The position numbers and the translations under genes are program-made. From Conexibacter arvalis (GTDB taxonomy: Bacteria > Actinomycetota > Thermoleophilia > Solirubrobacterales > Solirubrobacteraceae), in contig NZ_JACHNU010000008.1 of NCBI RefSeq assembly GCF_014199525.1, forward strand, positions 124,001-188,000: a stretch of 64,000 nucleotides of DNA. Reading direction: 5' to 3'. Numbering within the stretch: the stretch's first letter is position 1; every line of letters starts with the position of its first letter. The notes below the pieces were generated by a model that worked only from the letters and a program-made list of their open reading frames with translations, was not told the origin of the DNA and searched no databases. This document shows, in pieces, positions 33,876 through 42,681 of this stretch.

Positions 33876-34505
33876 CTAGCGCGTTCGCGCGCGCTCCATC
33901 GCGGCGCCCGTGAGGGGATGCGCGAGCATGCGGCGCAGCACCGCGGCGGGGACCGCCGCGTTCTCGGCGCCGAGACGCGCCGCGAGCACGACCTGCTGGG
34001 GGCTGGAGATCCCGCCGGCGAGCACCTGCGCGGTCGTCTCGCCGGTGTGGAGCGACTCGATCATCGCCTGCAGCGTCTCGCCGGCGTCGATCGCCGCCGC
34101 CTCCAGCGGCGACAGCTCGGTCGAGACGAGCGCGGCGCCGGCCTCCGCCGCCAGCAGCGCCTGGGCGGCGCTGAAGACGTGCGCCACCTCGACCGCCAGC
34201 TCCTGCGCCTCCAGCTCGCTCGCCGCCTCCAGCCCGGCCGGCGTGCACGGCAGCGCGGCGACCGCGTGCTCGTGCAGCTGCTCCAGCTCGAGGCCCTGCT
34301 CGATCAGCCGCTCGGGATCGTCGCCGTCGAGCAGCACGGTGACGGTCGCGTCGAGCAGGTCGGCGAGCTGGACGATCTCGGCGTCGGGGTCGGCGGCGCC
34401 GGCGGCGCGCAGCGACGCGCGGCTCGTGCGCGCGCCCGACAGCACGCCCCACGGCGCGATCTGCTCCACCTCGGCGACGGAGCTGGTGTCGACGAACAGC
34501 CTCAT
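33876..34505 (-). CDS. Transaldolase/F6P-aldolase-like protein lacking the Schiff-base lysine
   Basis: The 209-residue product follows the MipB/FSA small transaldolase pattern end to end: MRLFVDTSSVAEVEQIAPWGVLSG at strand 1, CTPAGLEAASELEAQEL, FSAAQALLAAEAGAALVSTELSPLEAAA and, near the end, GAENAAVPAAVLRRMLAHPLT. However, the TTNPS loop reads RTSRAS and the catalytic Lys of the usual VKIP motif is Ala84 (AALP), so aldol chemistry through a Schiff base should be impossible. It lies 80 bp upstream of rho. Transaldolase next to rho is also seen in Bacillus, so the linkage is old even though catalysis seems lost. Confidence 0.7.
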   Translation of the reverse strand: MRLFVDTSSVAEVEQIAPWGVLSGARTSRASLRAAGAADPDAEIVQLADLLDATVTVLLDGDDPERLIEQGLELEQLHEHAVAALPCTPAGLEAASELEAQELAVEVAHVFSAAQALLAAEAGAALVSTELSPLEAAAIDAGETLQAMIESLHTGETTAQVLAGGISSPQQVVLAARLGAENAAVPAAVLRRMLAHPLTGAAMERARTR

Positions 34506-34560
34506 GCGGCCGGATCCTACGGGGTGGGCGGTGCGGCGGCGTGGTGCCGCGCTTCTGCCC

Positions 34561-35472
34561 CTACCCCTGGCGCTCCCAGCGCAGCCTGTCGGAGAGGCGC
34601 GCGTCGCTCGGCAGCTCGCGGCGGCCGGCGAGCACGTCGCGGACGGCGAGGAACTCGGCCGCCTCCCGCACGTCGTGGACGCGGAAGACGTGGCCGCCGG
34701 CGTCGGCGCCCCAGCCGAGCGCGGCGAGCGTCCCGGCGAGCCGCTCGCGCGGCGGGCGGCCGGTGATCGCGCCGATGAAGTCCTTGCGCGACAGCGCGAG
34801 CAGCACCGGCCGGCCGAAGTCGAGCACGTCGCCGAGCCGGCGCAGCACCTCGACCGTCTGCGCCGGCGTCTTGCCGAAGTCCGGTCCTGGGTCGAGCATC
34901 AGCTGCCGCTCGTCGACGCCGCGCTCGCGCGCGAGCGCGATCCGCTCGCGCAGGAAGGCGACGACGTCGTCGGCGACGGTGCCGTCGAGGCTCGGGTCGA
35001 GCAGCTTCTGCTTCGGCGCGGCGCGCGTGTGCATCAGCACCAGCCCGGCACCGGTGCGAGCGCAGACGTCGGCGAGCGCGGGGTCGCGCAGGCCGCTTAT
35101 GTCGTTGACGATCGACGCCCCGGCCGCGATCGCCGCCTCGGCGACGGCCGGCTTGTAGGTGTCGACGGAGACGAGGGCGCCGAGCTCGCCGGCGATCCGC
35201 TCGATCAGCGGCACGACCCGCTCGATCTCCTCCTCGGCGGCGACGGCCGGCCTGTTCGTCACGCCCGACTCGCCGCCGACGTCGATCACGTCGGCGCCGG
35301 CCTCGACCAGCTCGGCGGCGAGCGCGACGCGCGCCTCCAGCGTCGGGTACCGGCCGGCGTCGGAGAAGGAGTCGGGGGTCGCGTTGACGATCCCCATCAC
35401 CCACGGCCGCTCGCCGAGCCGCAGCGTGCGGTCGCGCGCGCGCAGTTCGACCGCCGGCCGCGCCGGGCTCAT
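34561..35472 (-). CDS. folP: FolP, dihydropteroate synthase
   Basis: Condenses p-aminobenzoate with dihydropterin pyrophosphate in folate synthesis. The 303-residue TIM barrel shows WVMGIVNATPDSFSDAGRY, DVIDVGGESGVTNRP (pterin loop; family consensus GGESTRPG), VSVDTYKPAVAEAAIAAGASIVNDISGLRD, LMHTR, LDPGPDFGKT and LLALSRKDFIGAITGRPPRERLAGTLA. The ATG overlaps the stop of an exported-protein gene by ATGA, an unusual partner for a folate gene. No other folate gene is adjacent. A diverged paralogue is possible given the altered pterin loop, but the rest is canonical. Confidence 0.92.
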   Translation of the reverse strand: MSPARPAVELRARDRTLRLGERPWVMGIVNATPDSFSDAGRYPTLEARVALAAELVEAGADVIDVGGESGVTNRPAVAAEEEIERVVPLIERIAGELGALVSVDTYKPAVAEAAIAAGASIVNDISGLRDPALADVCARTGAGLVLMHTRAAPKQKLLDPSLDGTVADDVVAFLRERIALARERGVDERQLMLDPGPDFGKTPAQTVEVLRRLGDVLDFGRPVLLALSRKDFIGAITGRPPRERLAGTLAALGWGADAGGHVFRVHDVREAAEFLAVRDVLAGRRELPSDARLSDRLRWERQG

Positions 35473-37526
35473 CGGACCGCAGCGGCGCCCGCGGCGCTCA
35501 CGGCCGCCCGCGCCCCGACCGTGCGCGCGAGGCGCGCGGCGGCGGCGTCGGCCGCTCTCGCTCTGGCGTCGCCTCTGCCGCCTCTTCTCGGCGCGGCGAT
35601 CTTGACGACCTGCCGCACGACCGCCTTGTTGCCTGCCTTGTCGGCGACCGTGATGCGGATCGTGTACCTGCCCGCTCTCGCGTAGGCATGCCGGGCCCCG
35701 CGCTTGACCCGCTCGCGTCTGCTTCTGTCGCCCCAGTCGACGATCACCGACGCGACGCCGGAGGTCTTCGCCGGCGCGGCGCCGGCGGCCACGGGCGGCG
35801 GCGGGTCGCTCGGCCGCAGCGTCAGCCGCAGCGACGAGCCGGGGCGCTTGGCGCCGGTCAGCCGCGCTCTCGCGGTCGGCGCGACCGTGTCGACGCGGAA
35901 GGTGCCGGCGGGGGCTGTGAGCGTCTGCCCGCGTCGGTCGACGGCGGTCACCGACCAGCTGTGGAGGCCGTCCGCGACGGGCGTGCGCAGTCTGAAGGAG
36001 CTGCGCGGCGTCGTCACGACCTCGACGCCGTCGACGACGACCTTGTACGAGACCCCCCACGACTCGCGCGCCGGCGTCCAGGCGAGCGTCGGCGTCGCGG
36101 TGCGCTCCCACGCGACTCTCTGCGCTCTCGCGCGCAGTCTCGTCGGCGGCTGGTCGATCACGGCGGAGACGATCGCCGGCCCCTGTCCGGGCACGTCCTG
36201 GATCCACGCGACCGCGATGTCGCCGTCGTCGTCGCCGGCGGCCGAGATTCCGCGACCGGCCGCGGTCGGGCCGAGCTCGGGCCGCGACAGCACCTGCTCG
36301 GCCTCGAACTCTCTGCCGTTGTAGAAGCGCCCGCGCACGTCGGTCGCGCCGTCGGGGCCGGTGTACTGCCACGCGACCATCATCTTCAGCGGCGTCGCGG
36401 TGCCGGTGACCGGGAAGGTCGGCGCCGTGCTCGCCGCGAGCGAGTCGACCTGGACTGGCGCGGTCGGCGCGAGGTCGGCCTTCATCGGGATCGCGGTCGT
36501 GAGGTTGGTGACGTCGTCGGTCGCGATCACGAGCCCCTGGCCGACGCCGGTGTTCGACATCCGCGCGCCGGAGCTGCTGCGGCCGCTGCCGAACGGCGCC
36601 GCGTCGGGCACGGCGCGCCACTCGAATCTCGACCCGCGGAAGCGGTGGTAGACGGCGCGCGTCGTGCGCGAGCCGTTGACGTCGAAGTGGGCGCGGGTGG
36701 TCACGCCCGCGAAGGCGTCGTCGTCCTGGACCGCGACCTCGGGCTGGTCGAACCCGACCGGCGGGAGGCCCTCGAGCGTGAAGCCGTCGGCCGCGTTGGC
36801 GTGGGCGACGCTCGGGCGCAGGCCGACGACGCGGCGGGCCACGACCGTCCCGCTCTCCCCCCACGCGACGATCGCCGCGCCGGAGGCGGCCGAGCCGACG
36901 CGCGGGCGGCCGTCGCCGGCGCCGGCGTCGGCGGCGGGGTTGGCGTCGAGCGGCGCGCCGAGCAGCTCGAACGGCGCCGAGTTCTTCGAGTACGCGATGC
37001 GGACGTCGTGCCCGCCGGCGCCGGGCGCCGCGAAGACGAGGTAGGCCTTGCCGTTGACGCCGAGGTCGACCCACGGCTCGGAGGCCCCGCCGGAGCCCCA
37101 GACGGCCTGCACCGTCCAGCCGCCGGCGCCGGGGGCGCGCGAGGCGGCGTAGATGTTGCCGCCGTTGGCGTAGGAGACGACGACGCGCCCGCCCGGCGAG
37201 GTCGAGACATGTGGATTCGACGATCCGCCCGGCAGGCCCGCGTCGACCCGCTCGGGGCCGCTCCACGCGCCGTCGACGAGGCGGCTGACGTAGACCTGCG
37301 GCCCGCCGCCCTCGTCGACCGTGTAGACGATCGCGCCGGTGCCGTCGGAGGTGATGTCGAGGTTGCCGATCGTCCGCAGCCCGCCGTGCGGGCCGAAGAT
37401 CAGCTCGCCGGTGTAGAGGCCGGCGCGGGCCGGCGCGGCCGCCAGCAGCGTCGCGATCAGTGCGACGGCGGCGACGGCGGCGAGCAGGGCGCGGCGGCTG
37501 ACGGTGCGGTCTGGGACGGCGTGCAT
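35469..37526 (-). CDS. Exported multidomain beta-rich protein
   Basis: Secreted protein of 685 residues, family not recognised. A twin-arginine-like start (TVSRRALLAAVAAVALIATLLAAAPARA) is followed by repeats resembling beta-propeller blades with recurring phrases such as GTGAIVYTVDEGGGPQVYVSRL, GGRVVVSYANGGNIYAASR and KAYLVFAAPGAGGHDVRIAYS. Fibronectin/PKD-like modules follow (SWGVSYKVVVDGVEV...HSWSVTAVDRRGQ; VIVDWGDRSRRE...YARAGRYTIRITVADKAGN), then an Ala/Arg-rich tail. AGA arginine codons are common. Its TGA overlaps the folP ATG. Confidence 0.75.
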   Translation of the reverse strand: MHAVPDRTVSRRALLAAVAAVALIATLLAAAPARAGLYTGELIFGPHGGLRTIGNLDITSDGTGAIVYTVDEGGGPQVYVSRLVDGAWSGPERVDAGLPGGSSNPHVSTSPGGRVVVSYANGGNIYAASRAPGAGGWTVQAVWGSGGASEPWVDLGVNGKAYLVFAAPGAGGHDVRIAYSKNSAPFELLGAPLDANPAADAGAGDGRPRVGSAASGAAIVAWGESGTVVARRVVGLRPSVAHANAADGFTLEGLPPVGFDQPEVAVQDDDAFAGVTTRAHFDVNGSRTTRAVYHRFRGSRFEWRAVPDAAPFGSGRSSSGARMSNTGVGQGLVIATDDVTNLTTAIPMKADLAPTAPVQVDSLAASTAPTFPVTGTATPLKMMVAWQYTGPDGATDVRGRFYNGREFEAEQVLSRPELGPTAAGRGISAAGDDDGDIAVAWIQDVPGQGPAIVSAVIDQPPTRLRARAQRVAWERTATPTLAWTPARESWGVSYKVVVDGVEVVTTPRSSFRLRTPVADGLHSWSVTAVDRRGQTLTAPAGTFRVDTVAPTARARLTGAKRPGSSLRLTLRPSDPPPPVAAGAAPAKTSGVASVIVDWGDRSRRERVKRGARHAYARAGRYTIRITVADKAGNKAVVRQVVKIAAPRRGGRGDARARAADAAAARLARTVGARAAVSAAGAAAVR

Positions 37527-37955
37527 GCGGAGGTCTCTCGGCCGGTCGGTCTGGTCGTGCGTTCCAACCGGCGCGAGGAGCGAAAGTTACGGCACCGAGC
37601 GGCGGCCCGTCGTGGCGGGTCGCCGCGCGGTCGCGCGCGGCCGCCTCGCGCGCGCGAAGACGGTGGTGACGCGAGGCCGGCCTCCTCGGCCCCGCTCCAC
37701 CGTTCCCCCTCGATTCCGGCGCTGCGCGCGACGCATCCGCTCGCCGGCGCCGGCCCGCCACCCCGCCGGCCGGCGTCGGCTCGATGCGCAGGCGACGGTC
37801 GCATACGCGCGGCCGCCGCCGCGCGGGATTGGTAAGAACGCTGACGTTCCGTCGAGCAAGCGGGCGTCGTGACACGCCGTCGAAGCCAGCCCGGAGACAC
37901 GACAGCCCGCCGGTCCACGGGACCGGCGGGCTGCGAAGCGGCGCGTGCGAGGCGG
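37527..37955. other. 429-bp gene-free stretch between pntB and the exported-protein gene
   Basis: No convincing gene lies here: open frames are long only because of GC content. It must contain the promoter of the minus-strand exported-protein gene that starts at 37526, but no clear -10/-35 pair stands out. The right end holds the GC hairpin behind pntB. I saw no riboswitch motif that I can name. Confidence 0.5.
37904..37932 (-). terminator. Hairpin terminator candidate behind the pnt operon
   Basis: A perfect 13-bp stem, AGCCCGCCGGTCC with GGACCGGCGGGCT, and a 3-base loop lie 24 bp downstream of the pntB stop. No T-run follows, as in the U-less terminators often proposed for actinobacteria. 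Confidence 0.6.
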
Positions 37956-39385
<1,430 letters not shown>

Positions 39386-39389
<4 letters not shown>

Positions 39390-39694
39390 GATCCGCCCTC
39401 CGCCTTCTCCGCCACCGCGGGCTTTCTCTTGAACATGCCGAGCATGCGGTCGGTGACGAGGAAGCCGCCGACGACGTTGATCGTGCCGAAGATGATCGCG
39501 ATCACGAGGATCGTCTTGCTGAGCACGCCTTCGGCATGCCCGATCACGAGCAGGCCGCCGAGCACGACGATCCCGTGGATCGCGTTCGTGCCCGACATCA
39601 GCGGCGTGTGCAGCGTGTTGGGGATCTTCGAGATGACCTCGATGCCGACGAAGGCGGCCAGCACGAGGATCGTGAGCTGGATTACCAGGTCCAT
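39386..39694 (-). CDS. pntAB: NAD(P) transhydrogenase subunit alpha, membrane part
   Basis: Small membrane subunit of 102 residues with three to four helices. IEVISKIPNTLHTPLMSGTNAIHGIVVLGGLL is the hallmark of alpha-subunit domain II. Splitting of the alpha subunit into a soluble and a membrane polypeptide is common outside enterobacteria. It lies 17 bp after the soluble subunit gene and overlaps pntB by ATGA. Confidence 0.94.
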
Positions 39695-39711
39695 GTGTCA
39701 GTCCTTCGTGG

Positions 39712-40848
39712 TCAGGCGCTCGCGGCCGCGACGGCCTTCGAAGCGCCTTCGTGCACGATCTCACCGCCGCGCGTGATGCACGCGCCCGCGATGATCTCGT
39801 CGTCGAAGTCGAGGGTGAGCGCGCCGTCTCTGACCATCAGGTCCAGCAGCGCCTGGATGTTGCGCGCGTACAGCTGCGAGCTGTGCTCCGCCATCGTGCT
39901 GGCGAGGTTCAGCGGCGAGACGATCTTGACGTCGTGGCGGACGACGGTCTCGCCGGGCTCGGTCAGCTCGCAGTTGCCGCCGGCCTCGCCGGCCAGGTCG
40001 ACGACGACCGAGCCCGGCTTCATCTTCCTGACCGCCTCCTCGGTGACGAGGATCGGCGCGCGGCGGCCGGGCACGAGCGCCGTCGTGATGACGACGTCGA
40101 CTCTGCCGATCGCCTCGGCCATCAGCTCCTGCTGCTTGGCCTGCTGCTCGGGCGTCAGCTCCTTCGCGTAGCCGCCCTCGCCCTCGAGATCGCCGCCGAG
40201 GTCGAACTCGAGGAAGGTCGCGCCGAGCGACTCGACCTGCTCCTTGACGACCGAGCGGACGTCGAAGCCCTGGACGACGGCCCCGAGGCGGCGCGCGGTC
40301 GCGATCGCCTGCAGGCCGGCGACGCCGGCGCCGAGCACGAGCACGGTCGCCGGGCGGATCGTGCCCGCGGCGGTCATCAGCATCGGGTAGAAGCGGCCCA
40401 TCTCCTGCGCGCCGATCAGCGCGGCGCGGTAGCCGGCGACGTTGCTCTGCGAGGAGAGCGCGTCCATCGACTGCGCGCGCGAGATGCGCGGGACGGCCTC
40501 CATCGCGAACGCGGTCGCGCCGGCGGAGGCGAGCGCCCGCACGCCGTCGGCGTTCGTCAGCGGCGCCAGGAAGCCGATCACGACGCTGCCCGAGCCGAGC
40601 CGGCCGGTCTCCTCGGTCGAGGGCGGTGCGACCTTCACGACGACGTCGCTCTGCCAGACCGCGGCCGCGTCGTCGGTGAGCGTGGCGCCGGCATCCTCGA
40701 ACTGGGCGTCCGGGATGAACGCCTCCGCACCGGCTCCGCGCTCGACGACGACGTCGAGTCCGGAGCCCGTCAACGTTCTCACGACCTCGGGTACGAGCGC
40801 GACGCGACGCTCGCCCTCAGCGGTCTCTCTGGGAACACCGATCCTCAT
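39712..40848 (-). CDS. pntAA: NAD(P) transhydrogenase subunit alpha, NAD-binding part
   Basis: Peripheral NAD(H)-binding domain I, 378 residues. Key segments are MRIGVPRETAEGERRVALVPEVV, SSQSNVAGYRAALIGAQEMGRFYPMLMTAAGTIRPATVLVLGAGVAGLQAIATARRLGA with the Rossmann GAGVAG, and VVVDLAGEAGGNCELTEPGE. Alanine dehydrogenase is related, but the adjacent membrane subunits settle the call. I chose the ATG at 40848 because MRIGVPRE aligns with family N-termini; the frame is open further upstream. It is first in the operon. Confidence 0.95.
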   Translation of the reverse strand: MRIGVPRETAEGERRVALVPEVVRTLTGSGLDVVVERGAGAEAFIPDAQFEDAGATLTDDAAAVWQSDVVVKVAPPSTEETGRLGSGSVVIGFLAPLTNADGVRALASAGATAFAMEAVPRISRAQSMDALSSQSNVAGYRAALIGAQEMGRFYPMLMTAAGTIRPATVLVLGAGVAGLQAIATARRLGAVVQGFDVRSVVKEQVESLGATFLEFDLGGDLEGEGGYAKELTPEQQAKQQELMAEAIGRVDVVITTALVPGRRAPILVTEEAVRKMKPGSVVVDLAGEAGGNCELTEPGETVVRHDVKIVSPLNLASTMAEHSSQLYARNIQALLDLMVRDGALTLDFDDEIIAGACITRGGEIVHEGASKAVAAASA

Positions 40849-40929
40849 AGGGGCGGGAACCCTACTGATCGAACAGACGCAAGAGCGCCGATTTGGCGCA
40901 GTCGACACAAGCGTCTGCGCCAACCTGGA

Positions 40930-42681
40930 TCATCGCCGCCTGAGCAGCAGCGCGGCGGCGCCGCCGGCGACCCCGAGCGCGGCCGCCACCGGCACGATCA
41001 CGGCCGCCGCGGAGCTGCCGCCGTCGTCCTCCTCCAGCGGCTGCGCGGAGGACGACGCGCCGCGTCTGGCGGCGCCCAGCGGGAAGCTGCCGCCGGCGAG
41101 CGCGACCGCGACCGAGCCGGTCGTCCAGACCGGCGTCTGGCGGCTCGTGCGCGAGAACTGGACCATGCCGCTCGGCGTCACGAGCGAGCGCAGGTAGGCG
41201 ATCGGCGAGCGCGCGCCGCCGCGGCGGACCCGCTCCGGCCGCACGCCGGCGGCCCGCAGCGCCTGGACGGTCCAGCCGGTCGACATCGCGTTGGAGGTCT
41301 GGCCGGGCAGCAGCGGGAAGCCGCCGTCGGCGTTCTGGTTGGCCCGCAGGAAGCCGATCGCGCGTCTGACCGCGGGCGATCTCGCGCGGCCCGCGGCGGC
41401 GAGCGCCTGCACGACGGCCGCCGTGTCGTCGACGTCGCTGCCGCCGCCCTTCGTCGCGAAGCCCCAGCCGCCGTCGCGGTTCTGCTGGCGCCCGAGCCAG
41501 CCGGCGGCGGCGCGCACCTGCCGGTCGCGCGCGGGCACCTTCGCGGAGCGCAGCGCGAGCACGCCGAAGGCGGTCAGGTTGGTCTGCCTCAGCACCGAGC
41601 CGTCGCGCGCGAACCGTCTGCGCAGGCCGGCGACGAGGTCCTGGCCGGCGAAGGAGCGCGGCGAGCGGCCCGAGGCGGCGACGACCATGATCGTGCGCTC
41701 GAGGTCGCCGACCGTCTCCGGCGCGTTCCCGCGCGTGAGGTCTCTCGCGCGCGCTCTGACGTAGTCGAGGACGCTCGTGCCGCCGCGTCTGACGTCCTGC
41801 GGATTGCGGCCCTGGGCGGCGAGGCCGAGCGCGACCCAGCCGGTGAAGAGGTCGACCGACGCCTGGCCGGGCGCGGCGCCGAAGCCGCCGTCGCGGTTCT
41901 GCGACCGCTCGAGGTAGTCGACCGGCGTGGCGGCGCGAGCGTCGGCCGGCGCGAACGCCGCGACGGCGATGCTCGCGCTCGCCAGCGCGACGGCGACGAG
42001 CAGCAGCGGCGACGCCGCCGCCGAGCGGGCGGCGTGCGCGGTGCCGGCCTCCGGCGCGCCGGCCGGCACAGACGGGGCCCAGGAGAACTCGAAGCGGGTG
42101 CGGAAGCGGCGCAGCGTGCGCACGAGCGCCGGGCCGAAGACGAGGTAGAAGACGACGTTGCCGACCGCGTGCGCGACGTCCCACGGCAGCGAGGTCGCCT
42201 GGTAGGCGGCGAAGCGGCCCCACAGGTCCTGGTCGCCGAACGTGACGACGCTGCCGAAGTTGACGACGACGCCGAAGGCGAGGCCGGCGAGGCCGCAGGC
42301 GAGCGCGAGCGGGAGGCGGCCGAGGTCGCGGCCGCCGAGCCGTGCCAGCAGCGCGCCGAAGATGCCGATCGCGCCCCAGGCGCCCATCTGCCAGGGCGTC
42401 CACGGGCCTTGCGTGAAGAAGAGATTGGAGGCGAGCGCCGACACGGCGCCGACGGCGAAGCCCGGGGCGCCGCCGAAGACGTAGCCGGCGAGCAGCACGA
42501 TGTCGGTCGTCGGCTTGACGTTCGGGACCGCGGCGAAGGCGATCCGGCCGAGCACCGCGAGCGCGGCGAGCGTGCCGACGAGCGCGAGCACCCGCGCCGA
42601 GGGGTGCGAGCGCTCGTACCAGGCGAAGCCCGTGACGAGCGCGAGCGCGAGCAGAAGGAACGAGGCGAGCTGCCAGCTCAC
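40930..42681 (-). CDS. ECF transporter S component fused to extracellular alpha/alpha-toroid (prenyltransferase-repeat) domain
   Basis: Substrate-specificity subunit of an energy-coupling-factor importer, with an unusual fusion. Residues 1-195 carry about six helices with LGRIAFAAVPNVKPTTDIVLLAGYVFGGAPGFAVGA, a typical ECF S-component signature. After a linker, a hydrophobic helix (225-245) precedes repeats of the squalene-cyclase/prenyltransferase type: QNRDGGFG at 261-268, QNRDGGWG near 400 and QNADGGFP near 449, spanning about 255-530. A C-terminal membrane anchor (558-580) ends in RRR. The GTG start overlaps the ecfA stop. Riboswitch control and the neighbouring DUF4430 genes suggest cobalamin as cargo, with the toroid helping to capture it. 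Confidence 0.85.
   Translation of the reverse strand: MSWQLASFLLLALALVTGFAWYERSHPSARVLALVGTLAALAVLGRIAFAAVPNVKPTTDIVLLAGYVFGGAPGFAVGAVSALASNLFFTQGPWTPWQMGAWGAIGIFGALLARLGGRDLGRLPLALACGLAGLAFGVVVNFGSVVTFGDQDLWGRFAAYQATSLPWDVAHAVGNVVFYLVFGPALVRTLRRFRTRFEFSWAPSVPAGAPEAGTAHAARSAAASPLLLVAVALASASIAVAAFAPADARAATPVDYLERSQNRDGGFGAAPGQASVDLFTGWVALGLAAQGRNPQDVRRGGTSVLDYVRARARDLTRGNAPETVGDLERTIMVVAASGRSPRSFAGQDLVAGLRRRFARDGSVLRQTNLTAFGVLALRSAKVPARDRQVRAAAGWLGRQQNRDGGWGFATKGGGSDVDDTAAVVQALAAAGRARSPAVRRAIGFLRANQNADGGFPLLPGQTSNAMSTGWTVQALRAAGVRPERVRRGGARSPIAYLRSLVTPSGMVQFSRTSRQTPVWTTGSVAVALAGGSFPLGAARRGASSSAQPLEEDDGGSSAAAVIVPVAAALGVAGGAAALLLRRR

Noticed and set aside
37527-37900. Small genes in the 429-bp gap upstream of the exported-protein gene
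   Set aside because: Frames on both strands are Arg/Pro-rich, lack ribosome-binding sites and show no motif; openness is explained by GC content.
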